From Candidatus Sericytochromatia bacterium (lineage in GTDB: Bacteria; Cyanobacteriota; Sericytochromatia; UBA7694; JACMQJ01), in assembly GCA_026004035.1 (NCBI GenBank), contig BPII01000005.1, positions 1 through 64,000 on the forward strand: a stretch of 64,000 bases of DNA, in the 5' to 3' direction. Position numbers and translations under genes: made by a program. Positions within the stretch are counted from its first letter, which is position 1. Every line of letters starts with the position of its first letter. Of this stretch, positions 37,766-46,846 are shown piece by piece. The notes beneath the pieces were generated by a model that was not told the DNA's origin, did not search any database, and worked only from the letters and a program-made list of their open reading frames with translations.

Positions 37766-39610
37766 TTATTCTTCGTATCGTCCACCCAAATTTTTAGCAA
37801 GAAATTTTTCAGCTTCTTTATAAAATTTTATTTTATTTTCAGGTTTTACAAAGCCGTGTCCTTCATTTTCAAACAACATATATGTATAATCTATACCTTT
37901 TCTTTTCATAGCTTCAACTATTTGTTCAGATTCAGATTGTTTAACTCTAGGATCATTTGCACCCTGTGCTATAAGTATTGGTATTTTTATATTATCAACT
38001 TTAAATAAAGGTGATATTTCTTTTAAAAATTCTTCTTCTGTATCAGGATCACCAACTCTTTTTTTAAAGTTATATAAAAAATTTACCCAGTATGGAGGAA
38101 TATTTTTTATTAAAGTAATAATGTTACTAGGTCCTACTATATCAATAGCACATTTAAAAACATCAGGAGTAAATGTTGCACCCACGAGTGCAGCATATCC
38201 ACCATAAGAACCACCATATATAGCTATTCTTTCTTTATCAGCATAACCTTGTTCAATAGCCCAATTAACAGCATCTATTAAATCGTAGTGCATTTTTCTT
38301 CCCCATTCTTTATCACCTGCATTTAAAAAATCTTTTCCGTATCCGGTAGAACCTCTAAAATTGACTTGTAAGCAAGCATAACCTCTATTAGCAAACCATT
38401 GAGCTTCAGGATTGTAGCCCCAAGTATCTCTATACCAAGGACCACCGTGAACATTTAAAACCATAGGTAAGTTTTTTTGATTTTCAATAGGTGGTAATGT
38501 TAAATATCCATGTATAGTTAATCCATCTCTTGCTTTGAATGATATTGGTATCATTTCAGCAAGTTTATATTCCAACAAAGCAGGCTTATTATAGAAAAGA
38601 AATGTTGCTTTTTTATTTTCTCTATCATAAGAATAAAATGAATATGGAGCATTATCGGTAGTAAAACCTACAAGCCAATGTTTATCATCATTATCTCTAT
38701 CATATATTAAAAAATCTCCTCTTGTTAATTTACTAATTATATTAATATCTTCTTTTATACTTTCATCTAATACTAAATTTTCTTGTCTTTCTTTATTAAA
38801 GGTTACCATTTGAACTTCATATGTATCAGGATTTATCAAAACATTACTAACATCATAAATTTTGTCTTCAGCTATCACTTCTATTTCCAAAGTTTTTAAA
38901 TTCATTTTTACTAATCTTGAAGTGTTAGCATTTCTAGAATCTATTAAATAAATACTATTTCCATCTTTTGTGAATCCTAATAAATGACTATTTAAACTAT
39001 CCTCTATTGACCAACTTAAAATTGTTTTCCATTCAGACTCTTCTGTATCTCTTATAAGTAAATCAAAACCACCTTCTAAATTAGATGCCATAGCACCTCT
39101 TACTTTCAAGTTATAATCAGTGGTCCAACTTATAATATTTCCTGGATTTTCAGCTACTTTTTTTAATTCATGAGTTTCTATATTAAAATGATAAATATCA
39201 TGCAACATTTCATTATCTTTGTTCATCGCTATGATAATATCATTAGGAAACCTTTTATTATGATCAATAATTTGAACTTGAACATTTTCAAAAGGTGTTA
39301 AGTCTTTAACTTCCTTTGTATCTATATTGACTAAATACAATCGCCAATTTTCATTTCCATTTAAATCTTGCAAATAGAATATATGTTTATTATCTTGTGC
39401 CCAAAAATAATTTAGAACTCCTCTATTTTTATCAAAAGTTATAGGTCTATCATCATTTTGTCCTATTGTTGAAACCCATAAGTTTAAAACATTATCAACA
39501 GGTGCTAAATAAGACATCATTTTTCCATTTGGAGATATTTGAGGGTTTGTTTTTACAGGATTACCAAATAATACTTCTCTTGGTATTAATTTTAATTCTT
39601 CTAATTTCAT
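37766..39610 (-). CDS. S9-family (prolyl oligopeptidase-like) peptidase
   Basis: This 614-residue protein has an N-terminal beta-propeller (about 1-350, with SPNGKMMSYLAP) and a C-terminal alpha/beta-hydrolase domain. The triad is Ser468 in YGGSYGGYAAL, Asp553 in GANDPRVKQSE and His585 in NEGHGF. NVHGGPWYRDTWGYNP gives the oxyanion region. No signal peptide is present, so it is probably a cytoplasmic acylaminoacyl- or dipeptidyl-type peptidase acting on short peptides. It lies 20 bases downstream of gcvH and is probably cotranscribed. Confidence 0.92.
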   Translation of the reverse strand: MKLEELKLIPREVLFGNPVKTNPQISPNGKMMSYLAPVDNVLNLWVSTIGQNDDRPITFDKNRGVLNYFWAQDNKHIFYLQDLNGNENWRLYLVNIDTKEVKDLTPFENVQVQIIDHNKRFPNDIIIAMNKDNEMLHDIYHFNIETHELKKVAENPGNIISWTTDYNLKVRGAMASNLEGGFDLLIRDTEESEWKTILSWSIEDSLNSHLLGFTKDGNSIYLIDSRNANTSRLVKMNLKTLEIEVIAEDKIYDVSNVLINPDTYEVQMVTFNKERQENLVLDESIKEDINIISKLTRGDFLIYDRDNDDKHWLVGFTTDNAPYSFYSYDRENKKATFLFYNKPALLEYKLAEMIPISFKARDGLTIHGYLTLPPIENQKNLPMVLNVHGGPWYRDTWGYNPEAQWFANRGYACLQVNFRGSTGYGKDFLNAGDKEWGRKMHYDLIDAVNWAIEQGYADKERIAIYGGSYGGYAALVGATFTPDVFKCAIDIVGPSNIITLIKNIPPYWVNFLYNFKKRVGDPDTEEEFLKEISPLFKVDNIKIPILIAQGANDPRVKQSESEQIVEAMKRKGIDYTYMLFENEGHGFVKPENKIKFYKEAEKFLAKNLGGRYEE

Positions 39611-39630
39611 ATAAGCCTCATATAAATAAT

Positions 39631-40020
39631 TTATTTTAAAGTGCTTACAAAAGATGCATAATCTTCAGCTTTCATAAGATTTTCTAACTCTGACTTATCA
39701 TCAATTTCAATTTTTACTATCCAACCTCTTTCATAAGGACTTTCTGTTATCATTTCAGGGTGATCTTGAAGAGCTTCATTAACTTCTAATATTTTACCTG
39801 TTATAGGTGAATATAAATCAGATACTGATTTAACAGATTCAATAACTCCAAATGAATCTCCAACTGTATATAGAGAGCCTACTTTAGGTAACTCTACATA
39901 AACTATATCTCCTAATTGCTCAGCTGCATAATCAGTTATTCCTATTGTTGCAACATTTCCATCAACAGAAACATACTCATGAGATTCACTATAAAGAAAC
40001 TCTTCTGGAAAATTTTCCAT
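39631..40020 (-). CDS. gcvH: Glycine cleavage system H protein
   Basis: This 129-residue lipoyl carrier protein has the family's length. The lipoylated Lys64 lies in GVIESVKSVSDLYSP. The N-terminal SESHEYVSVDGNVATIGITD and AAEQLGDIVYVELP blocks are canonical. It shuttles the aminomethyl group between the P, T and L proteins during glycine breakdown. It follows gcvT by one base. gcvP and lpd are not in the window. Confidence 0.96.
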   Translation of the reverse strand: MENFPEEFLYSESHEYVSVDGNVATIGITDYAAEQLGDIVYVELPKVGSLYTVGDSFGVIESVKSVSDLYSPITGKILEVNEALQDHPEMITESPYERGWIVKIEIDDKSELENLMKAEDYASFVSTLK

Positions 40021-40021
40021 A

Positions 40022-41131
40022 TTACACTCTCCTATTCCTACTATAAAATGGTAAATTAACTACTTCTACATCATAAAAATTATTTCTTATTTTTACACTA
40101 AGTTTATAAGTATTTTCACATTTTTTACTATTATTTACATTAATATATGCTAAAGCAATAGAATAATTTAAAGTAGGTGAATAAATCCCACTTGTTATTC
40201 TACCTATATAATTTCCCTCCTGAAATAATTCATAAGTATTTCTTAAAATTACTTTAGATAAAGCTTTTATACCTATAAGTTTTTTATTAGTCCCATTTTC
40301 TTTTTGTTTTAATAATACATCTTTTCCAATAAAGTTTTTTGAAAAATCTATACACCAACTCAAACCTGCTTCGATAGGGCTAGTTTTTTCATCTAGCTCA
40401 TTGGAATACAAAGGAAGAGCAGCTTCTAATCTTAAAGTATCTCTTGCACCAAGACCTATAAGCTTCAAATCAAATTTTTTACCAATAGCTATAATCTTAT
40501 TCCATACATCTATTGCTATAGAATTATTGACTATTATTTCAAAACCATCTTCACCTGTATATCCCGTCCTTGAAATTATGTAATCAACATTATTATAGTT
40601 ATGAACAAATAAATTAAATTTTTTTATATTACTTAAATCTAAATTTGTGTATTCTTCAATAATTTTAAAAGAATTTGGCCCCTGTAAAGCAAATATTGAA
40701 GTATTATCAGAAATATTTAATAAAGAAACATTATCAATTAAATTATTCTTTAACCAATTAAAATCTTTTTCAACATTAGAAGCATTTACAACTAAATAAT
40801 AATCATTATTATCTACCTGATAAATTATTAAATCATCTATTATTCCACCTTCATAATTACAAAATTGTGTATATATTGCTTTTCCTTTTTTTATTTTTCC
40901 AATATTGCTTGTAGTTACTTTTTGTAAAAACTCAAGAGAATTTTTACCATTTACTAAAAAAGTTCCCATATGTGAAACATCAAAAAGTCCTACATTATTT
41001 CTGACAGAATTATGTTCTTCTATTATAGAAGTATATTGAATTGGCATCTCCCAACCTGCAAATTCAATAAGTTTAGCACCATTATTTTTATGAAATTCAT
41101 TTAACAAAGTTTTTTTCAAAGTTTTCTCCAT
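40022..41131 (-). CDS. gcvT: Glycine cleavage system T protein (aminomethyltransferase)
   Basis: This 369-residue protein is the usual length. Signatures include AGWEMPIQY, VGLFDVSHMG, a folate-binding Asp region near QFCNYEGGIIDDLI, SRTGYTGEDGFEI and LGARDTLRLEAALPLY. It transfers the methylene group from aminomethyl-lipoyl-H protein to tetrahydrofolate, releasing ammonia. It is first in an operon with gcvH and the S9 peptidase. The upstream region has a TATATT box about five bases from the ATG; I see no glycine riboswitch. Confidence 0.96.
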   Translation of the reverse strand: MEKTLKKTLLNEFHKNNGAKLIEFAGWEMPIQYTSIIEEHNSVRNNVGLFDVSHMGTFLVNGKNSLEFLQKVTTSNIGKIKKGKAIYTQFCNYEGGIIDDLIIYQVDNNDYYLVVNASNVEKDFNWLKNNLIDNVSLLNISDNTSIFALQGPNSFKIIEEYTNLDLSNIKKFNLFVHNYNNVDYIISRTGYTGEDGFEIIVNNSIAIDVWNKIIAIGKKFDLKLIGLGARDTLRLEAALPLYSNELDEKTSPIEAGLSWCIDFSKNFIGKDVLLKQKENGTNKKLIGIKALSKVILRNTYELFQEGNYIGRITSGIYSPTLNYSIALAYINVNNSKKCENTYKLSVKIRNNFYDVEVVNLPFYSRNRRV

Positions 41132-41195
41132 AATAAAATATAAACTTACATTCTAAAATATTTTTTAGCTATGTAGATAGTACAATTTTGACAAT

Positions 41196-41305
41196 TTTGT
41201 TTAATTATACTAAAATTCTTATTTACCATAATTTAACATACAAAATATTAAAAGTTAATGTTTTTTATAGTTATAACTTTGTTTAATTATACTAAAATTC
41301 TTATA
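41196..41305. repeat. Direct repeat of about 27 bp
   Basis: The segment tttgtttaattatactaaaattcttat occurs twice, near 41196 and 41279, separated by about 55 bases. It lies between gcvT and a transposase remnant and may be element-end debris. Confidence 0.5.
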
Positions 41306-41399
41306 TCTTTAAAATAAAGTTTTTTACAAAAATAGAAAATGGTTATAGTATAATATTTACAATAGTTTAGCAATATAGTGTTTTTTTTAATAAAAATTT

Positions 41400-41664
41400 A
41401 TGAAAATAAGTATAAAAAAATTAACAACAGATAGAAAATGGAGAGTATCTACTGGATTATCTCAGAAGCAATTTTTAAAGTTATTAGATTTATTCAAAGA
41501 AGAGTATATAAGCATATGTGGTAAGAGATTAGAAGATAGATAATAAGAATTTGTTAGTGAAGAATAAATCAATTATAGAAAAAGAAGAAGACTTATTATT
41601 AGTACTGTTTAGTTTAAAATCTGGATTAACAAATGAATTAATTATAAGCGTACAACAACTCTAA
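41400..41664 (+). pseudogene. Remnant of an IS5-superfamily transposase N-terminus
   Basis: One frame reads MKISIKKLTTDRKWRVSTGL, then SQKQFLKLLDLFKEEY; another reads KEEDLLLVLFSLKSGLTNEL. The order matches the N-terminal helix-turn-helix of DDE transposases of the IS5/IS427 type (TGLs-x-xqF-x-x-LL ... EDkLLl-x-Ly-x-Ksy-T). There is one frame break near 41540, and no DDE catalytic region remains before the end of the sensor-free gap. Confidence 0.6.
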
Positions 41665-41671
41665 ATTTTAA

Positions 41672-42922
41672 TTACTTTTTAATATTATCTAATCTTTCCA
41701 TAAATTCTTTAGGATTTTCAAAACCTGTTAAGGTACTTTTTTCTAGTACTTTACCTTCTGGAGAAATAAAAATTATTAATGGTAAGCCAACTATATTGTA
41801 CTTTTCTATTAATTTTTCCTTTTTTTCATCTATTTTTGTTAAGTCTATTTTTACACTTATAAAATTTTTATTTAATTTATTTATCACTTCACTATTATTA
41901 TAAGTAAATTTCTCTAATTCTAAACAAGATGGGCACCAATCAGCGTAAAAATCTATCATTAAGTATTTATTTTCTTTTTTTGAAATTTTAATTCCTTCTT
42001 CTTCATCATAAATCCAATTTATTTTTTCTTTTTTAATTTCACTTAAATTTTTACTTTCAGATTTAAAAAAAGATAATTTTGTATTAATACTACCGATAAA
42101 TATATATATTCCTAGTGAAATAATTATTATTGATATTGACTTTCTAATAAAAAAGTTTCCTCCTTGATTTATAAATGAACCAATTATTATTAATAACATT
42201 CCAAACATTATATATGAAATATAATCAGGAAGTATATTTTTTATATAGTAAACAGATATTCCAAACATCATAAATCCAATTATTTTTTTTATTTCTTCCA
42301 TCCAGGGACCAGCTTTTGGCATATTTATTAATTTATTTGAAAAAGTACCAAAAATTATTAATATTAAACCCATTCCAATAGCAAAAGTAAATAATAACCA
42401 GAAACCTAAAAATATATTTTTTGTTTGAGCTACATAGGTTAATAAGCTTACTATAACAGGACCAACACAAGGTGTAGCTATTAAACCAGATATAAGACCC
42501 ATTATAGCTATACCTAGAATATTATTCTTATTTTGATTTTTATAAATTTTAGATAACTTATTCTGCCATTCTATAGGTATTTGAACAAAAAATAAGTCAA
42601 ACATACTTAAACCCATAAGAAAAAAAATGATTGAAATTATTACTATAAAGTATGAATTTTGTAGTAATGAACCAAATAAAGAACCACTAAGAGCTGAAAT
42701 AATACCTAAAATTGAATAGGTTATAGATATGCCAAGAACATAAATAGTTGATATAAAAAAACTATGAAAAGTATTATTTGATTTTTTTGTACCTATTACT
42801 GTTATTGTTATAGGCAACATTGGAAATATACATGGAGTCAGACTAGTAAGTAATCCAGCTATAAAAACAAATATAAATGTTAGAAATAAATTTTTATCCA
42901 GATTTATTAAAATATCTTCCAT
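41672..42922 (-). CDS. dsbD: DsbD membrane and thioredoxin domains (CcdA-like plus C-terminal Trx)
   Basis: This 416-residue protein has a CcdA/DsbD membrane core of about eight helices (15-285), with the redox pair Cys31 (LTPCIFPMLP) and Cys152 (IATPCVGPVI). A linker and a thioredoxin-like domain with WCPSC (Cys330, Cys333) in FYADWCPSCLELEKF follow. It carries electrons from cytoplasmic thioredoxin to the periplasm. The N-terminal alpha domain is absent from this polypeptide and is encoded by the upstream gene, whose stop shares a base with this start. Confidence 0.9.
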   Translation of the reverse strand: MEDILINLDKNLFLTFIFVFIAGLLTSLTPCIFPMLPITITVIGTKKSNNTFHSFFISTIYVLGISITYSILGIISALSGSLFGSLLQNSYFIVIISIIFFLMGLSMFDLFFVQIPIEWQNKLSKIYKNQNKNNILGIAIMGLISGLIATPCVGPVIVSLLTYVAQTKNIFLGFWLLFTFAIGMGLILIIFGTFSNKLINMPKAGPWMEEIKKIIGFMMFGISVYYIKNILPDYISYIMFGMLLIIIGSFINQGGNFFIRKSISIIIISLGIYIFIGSINTKLSFFKSESKNLSEIKKEKINWIYDEEEGIKISKKENKYLMIDFYADWCPSCLELEKFTYNNSEVINKLNKNFISVKIDLTKIDEKKEKLIEKYNIVGLPLIIFISPEGKVLEKSTLTGFENPKEFMERLDNIKK

Positions 42923-43347
42923 TATCTTTTATTAAAGTTTAATGTCAATTTTTGTCTCTGTGGTAAAAAACAAACCTTTGATGTGCAACCTTGATATTTT
43001 ACTGTTAAATTTACTTGATTATTTTTTATTTTCAAATCTTTTAAATTAATAATTAATGAAAAATCTCTATCATATAAATCTCTTCTCTTATTAGAAAATT
43101 TATCCAATTTATTTATAGAGTATGGAAATTTTATTTTATAATTTGGTATTTCCTCTATAGAAATTGAATCTTTATATATATGAGCATCTCCTTTTAATTT
43201 AAAATTAACCTTTATCTTATCATTATCCTGAGATAAGCTTAGTTTGAAAGGAATATCTATTCTACCACCTATAAATTGTGCATTTGAATTCAATGTTATA
43301 CTTAATATGATAAATAATGGAAATAAAAGTATTTTATAAATAAACAT
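42922..43347 (-). CDS. DsbD N-terminal alpha domain encoded as a separate protein
   Basis: This 141-residue protein has a signal peptide (about 1-23) and an immunoglobulin-like DsbD-alpha domain with the redox pair Cys121 and Cys126 in VKYQGCTSKVCFLPQ. In E. coli this domain is the first part of one DsbD protein and passes electrons to DsbC or DsbG. Here it is a separate secreted protein in the same operon, so the electron relay must work between two polypeptides. Confidence 0.85.
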   Translation of the reverse strand: MFIYKILLFPLFIILSITLNSNAQFIGGRIDIPFKLSLSQDNDKIKVNFKLKGDAHIYKDSISIEEIPNYKIKFPYSINKLDKFSNKRRDLYDRDFSLIINLKDLKIKNNQVNLTVKYQGCTSKVCFLPQRQKLTLNFNKR

Positions 43348-43428
43348 ATATATTAAAGATAAATAATACTAGGTAATATTTTATCTTAAAAAGATTAATT
43401 TTTTTTATGATTTTACAAAAAAATTATT

Positions 43429-43893
43429 TTATTTTTCAAATAGAGACAATAAGCTTTCTGTTAGACCATAAGATTTATAATTTGAAAGTTCTTCAGACAT
43501 ATTAAACATATCTGATTCCGAAGAAAATTCTTCACCACCATAAGCTAATCCATCAAACCAATTTTCTAATGCTTTATAAAATAAAATTTCTTCATCAATA
43601 GGTAAAACATATATAACATCACTTTTAAACATATCTATAAGTCTTTGATTTTGAAACTCTATTCTTTGCCAACCTTGAATTTCACTTCTACTATATATAG
43701 AGTGTCCTTCTTTTAATTTTTTTTGAACATAATCAGGCAATTTATCAAAACCTAACATCTTTTCAAATACAGCATAAGGATTTGTATTAAATTTCATTAA
43801 TTGCAAATCACTCTCAAAATCGTTTGTAAATTTCCATTCACCTCTTGCTGGATAAAAGATTTCATTTAATGTTGGTTCATAAAATGATGTCAT
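43429..43893 (-). CDS. Hypothetical 154-residue acidic protein
   Basis: A soluble protein without signal peptide starts MTSFYEPTLNEIFYPARGEW and contains EIQGWQRIEFQNQRLID and an acidic, Ser-rich C-terminus. No family is recognised. A strong aaggag ribosome-binding site lies about six bases before the ATG, so it is likely a real, well-translated gene. It is not tightly linked to its neighbours. Confidence 0.65.
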   Translation of the reverse strand: MTSFYEPTLNEIFYPARGEWKFTNDFESDLQLMKFNTNPYAVFEKMLGFDKLPDYVQKKLKEGHSIYSRSEIQGWQRIEFQNQRLIDMFKSDVIYVLPIDEEILFYKALENWFDGLAYGGEEFSSESDMFNMSEELSNYKSYGLTESLLSLFEK

Positions 43894-44021
43894 AAAAATT
43901 CTCCTTAATTAAACCTATATAATATGATTTTATTTTATGTAAAAAATAAAGTCAATTAATTTAATCAAAAGATAAAAAAAACTCAATACTTTTAATCAAA
44001 ATATAAAAAATTATAGTATAA

Positions 44022-44183
44022 TACCTCAACAATGAAATTAAAAACTAGTTAAAAACATTTTCACTTGATAAAAGATTAATATTAATAAAATGATTAGTAT
44101 AATTTATAAAAGAATTACAGAAACTAGATTATAACCTATAAAATTACCTAAAAAGTAATAAAACATTTTGTATTTTTTTAAAT
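44022..44183 (-). repeat. Dispersed repeat family B, copy 3 (inverted)
   Basis: Read on the minus strand this begins aaaaaatacaaaatgtttta, includes ttttataggttataatct and matches copies 1 and 2 over about 160 bases. The adjoining 44184-44222 resembles the left flank of copy 1. No gene is seen in the 43894-44262 gap apart from this. Confidence 0.75.
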
Positions 44184-44262
44184 TAATATTATTCTCTCAA
44201 TATTATACTTTGCAATAAACTTATAGTTCAATTGTTAAGATTTTAAAGTTACAACAAATTTA

Positions 44263-45069
44263 TTATTTTAAACTTTTATTTTTTATTTTAACAATAATCC
44301 ATTTTTTATTTTTTGTAATTGAAGATATTAAAACATCAAAGTCAAATATTTTTTTTAAATAATCTAAATAAGGATAATGTGTATAGTCATCTATCAAAAT
44401 AACAGTACCATTATTGATAAGCTTATAAAATAATGGAAATACTAAGCTTCTTCCGTTACCATGAGGACCATCTAATATTATTCCAGAAAAATTTGGTAAA
44501 TTATTAATAAAATCTTTACTTAAAGCATAAAAAGTATTTCTAATACTAGTATTACGATAATCATTTTTATCACATAATTTTCCATATTTTTCAAATTTAT
44601 TTATAGCTTCATAATCTTTAAAATTAAAAATATCATTAAATTCTGAATCGGAAAGTAATTTAATATCACAATTAATAATATTAGTGTTTTTTAATTTTTT
44701 TTTTAACTTATTAAACCATAGTTGATCATGTTCAAGCGAAAAATATTTAAAATTATATATGCTATAAATCTTATCAAAAAATAATGTAGAAGCTCCACTA
44801 CCAAACTCTATTATATTTATTTTCTTATTATTAGAATTATTTTCTAAAATATAAGATAAAAAATATCTTATAGAAGATTTTGACAATGACCAATCTGTAA
44901 ATTTGATTTCAGATAAAAATTGCTCAATAATATAATATTTTTCTATTTTTGATTCTGCAAATTCTAAAGAGCTTTTATTTTCTTTATTAATTAAAAAAAT
45001 TTCTTCTTTATCTTTGTTTTTAAATTTTTTTTTAATATATCTAAAAGCCCTAGTAAAAAAATTCTTCAT
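44263..45069 (-). CDS. SAM-dependent methyltransferase-like protein
   Basis: This 268-residue protein has a basic N-terminus (FFTRAFRYIKKKFKNK). A Rossmann-type region follows with NIIEFGSGASTLFFDK (motif I), an acidic residue in FSLEHDQLW after the next strand, SGIILDGPHGNGRSLVFPL and TVILIDDYTHYPYL. The motif order fits class I methyltransferases acting on small molecules or glycans, but the substrate is unknown. It is a single gene with a duplicated promoter-like repeat upstream. Confidence 0.65.
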   Translation of the reverse strand: MKNFFTRAFRYIKKKFKNKDKEEIFLINKENKSSLEFAESKIEKYYIIEQFLSEIKFTDWSLSKSSIRYFLSYILENNSNNKKINIIEFGSGASTLFFDKIYSIYNFKYFSLEHDQLWFNKLKKKLKNTNIINCDIKLLSDSEFNDIFNFKDYEAINKFEKYGKLCDKNDYRNTSIRNTFYALSKDFINNLPNFSGIILDGPHGNGRSLVFPLFYKLINNGTVILIDDYTHYPYLDYLKKIFDFDVLISSITKNKKWIIVKIKNKSLK

Positions 45070-45087
45070 AATTTATCAAAAAAGTAT

Positions 45088-45129
45088 ATTTTCATTTATT
45101 ATACTAAAATTTTCATTTATTATACTAAA
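45088..45129 (-). repeat. Tandem 21-bp duplication carrying -10-like boxes
   Basis: The unit attttcatttattatactaaa occurs twice in a row. On the minus strand each unit contains tagTATAATaaatg, so the methyltransferase gene downstream has two -10-like boxes 21 bases apart. The rest of the gap up to 45378 shows no gene or other repeat. Confidence 0.6.
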
Positions 45130-45378
45130 AAAATAAAAGAACTATGCTCAAGTAACTTATTGCAGAAACAAGTAGAGTATTGTAAAACTTAGGTATTTAT
45201 TTAAAATTCATTAAGGTTAGTTATTCTTATTCTCTTTGGTATATAAAATTTTTGTGGCTTTTTTGCAAGATGTTCTGCATTATACTATAAATTAATATTC
45301 TCATATTAAAAATACAAAATTGATATAAATCAAATTTTTACTTGAAAAATATCATTAACATAGCTAATTTAGGAATAA

Positions 45379-45404
45379 TATAATATCTTTATATTTTTTA
45401 GGAG
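45379..45404 (+). promoter_or_regulatory. -10 box and Shine-Dalgarno of the CBS gene
   Basis: TATAAT (45379-45384) is followed by a 5' leader with AGGAG (45400-45404), eight bases before the ATG. This is one of the few genes here with a conventional leader. Confidence 0.55.
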
Positions 45405-45412
45405 AAATAAAT

Positions 45413-45826
45413 ATGAAAAAGAGGGAACCAGTATCAAAAATAATGAGTACAAATTTAAAAACAGTGAATCTTACCAATGATTTAAATGATGTAAAAGCTA
45501 TATTTAATGAACATAAAGTAAGACATATACCTGTTGTAAGTGGTAATAAGTTAATAGGATTAATAAGTTTAACTGATTTTATGAGAATAACATATAACGT
45601 AGGAGAAGTAAAAGATCAAATAAATCAAGCTATATTTAGCACTTTAGGTATAAAAGATGTTATGACTACAGATTTAATAACAGTATCACCTAATGATACA
45701 ATAAGAGATGTTGCTGAGATTTTAGCAAATAAAGAATTTCATGCCTTACCTGTAGTTGAAGGAGATGAGTTAAAAGGTATAGTATCTACAACTGATATAA
45801 TAAAATATTTATTGGAACAATACTAA
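45413..45826 (+). CDS. CBS-domain-pair protein
   Basis: This 137-residue protein consists of two CBS motifs only: IMSTNLKTVNLTNDLNDVKA followed by VRHIPVVSGNKLIGLISLTD, and VMTTDLITVSPNDTIRDVA followed by FHALPVVEGDELKGIVSTTD. Such stand-alone pairs bind AMP, ATP or similar ligands and sense energy state. It is complete, unlike the broken CBS gene near the window start. Its stop overlaps the convergent zinc-ribbon gene by four bases. Confidence 0.9.
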   Translation: MKKREPVSKIMSTNLKTVNLTNDLNDVKAIFNEHKVRHIPVVSGNKLIGLISLTDFMRITYNVGEVKDQINQAIFSTLGIKDVMTTDLITVSPNDTIRDVAEILANKEFHALPVVEGDELKGIVSTTDIIKYLLEQY

Positions 45827-46167
45827 TTCTTTAAGTATTTCATCCAATCACTACCAAGATTTTTTATAAAATTATGAGCTTCTATAACATCATCTGTAGT
45901 TATTGATGGTTTTCCACTGAATTTCTTGATATCATTATCAGTTAATTCAATATTTTTTATTTCTTTTTTAGAACCGTTAATTTCTAAATGTTCTATTCCA
46001 ACTATTGCTATACCAGCTAAAGTGTTACAAGTATTACAAAATATCTTTACAATCCAAAAATCATTTTCTTTCTTTAATAATTTAATTCCATCTTGTGAAA
46101 AGTTACTATCACAATTAGGACAATTTAAATTAGAAAAATGTTCTTGTATTAGTCTAAAATCATTCAT
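45823..46167 (-). CDS. Zinc-ribbon protein, unknown
   Basis: This 114-residue protein has CPNC near residue 17 and CNTC near residue 43 (FCNTCNTLAGIAIVG), forming a four-Cys zinc ribbon. The C-terminal half is helical with ITTDDVIEAHNFIKNLGSDW. A similar ribbon plus short tail is seen in conserved hypothetical proteins of unknown role. Its end overlaps the convergent CBS gene. Confidence 0.65.
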   Translation of the reverse strand: MNDFRLIQEHFSNLNCPNCDSNFSQDGIKLLKKENDFWIVKIFCNTCNTLAGIAIVGIEHLEINGSKKEIKNIELTDNDIKKFSGKPSITTDDVIEAHNFIKNLGSDWMKYLKN

Positions 46168-46292
46168 AAAAACACCTAATTAAAAATAGGAACTATATAT
46201 AAATTACCTTAAATTTTGAATTTAAAACAAGAATATATATTAATAAATATTAATTTTGTATTTTTTTTAATTAAAAATTTAGACAAATATAA

Positions 46293-46826
46293 TTAAGCCT
46301 TAATTCTTTTTTTTTCATTTATATCATCAACCGTAAGAAATAATTTATCTATATTCTTATCAAAACTAAGGTCATCATTATTCATTTTCTTTAAAGAGTT
46401 AATACTCATGTTACCTGGAGTGAACATATAAACATCTTTTGTTATTTGTTTTTGATTTCCATCTATTGCATAAACAGCACCACATATAAAATCAATTATA
46501 TGTAATTTATCAGTTTCAGATAACTTTGTATTTACAAATGTAAGAACAACACCTATCTTACTTCTTAGTAAATTAACAACTTTAGGTGCATCATCATAAC
46601 TTTCAGGCTCTACAATTATCATTTCACTTACTGCAACTGGTGAAATATCTATTATATTATTACGAGATTGCTTTCTTTTTTTATATAAATTTTCTTCATT
46701 TTGATTCTCTATATTATCTGTATTTTGAACAGAATTTAAATTACTTAAATCATTGGAACTATTACCATCATCTATTTCTTCTGTTAGTCCTAAAATGCTT
46801 CTAAATTTTTCTAAAAAATTACTCAT
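46293..46826 (-). CDS. sepF: Cell division protein SepF
   Basis: This 177-residue protein has an N-terminal amphipathic helix (SNFLEKFRSILGL) for membrane binding, a Ser/Asn-rich linker, and the SepF core (about 72-160). The core shows EPESYDDAPKVVNLLRSKIG, FICGAVYAIDGNQKQI and VYMFTPGNMSI. SepF anchors FtsZ to the membrane and stacks into rings. It lies 20 bases after yggS, the usual partner in Firmicutes and Cyanobacteria. It is a phylogenetic clue in a diderm. Confidence 0.92.
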   Translation of the reverse strand: MSNFLEKFRSILGLTEEIDDGNSSNDLSNLNSVQNTDNIENQNEENLYKKRKQSRNNIIDISPVAVSEMIIVEPESYDDAPKVVNLLRSKIGVVLTFVNTKLSETDKLHIIDFICGAVYAIDGNQKQITKDVYMFTPGNMSINSLKKMNNDDLSFDKNIDKLFLTVDDINEKKRIKA

Positions 46827-46846
46827 AAAAAAATCTCCTTCTTAAA

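Noticed and set aside
41132-41200. A glycine riboswitch upstream of gcvT.
   Set aside because: No conserved tandem aptamer-like GG-rich elements are present; the region is plain A+T-rich.
44022-44183. Repeats tested as a CRISPR array.
   Set aside because: Units are about 165 bp, dispersed, few, and without regular spacers or cas genes.
45926-46183. Plus-strand frame of 85 codons opposite the zinc-ribbon gene.
   Set aside because: It is antisense to a frame with paired Cys motifs and has no start signals; treated as a shadow.
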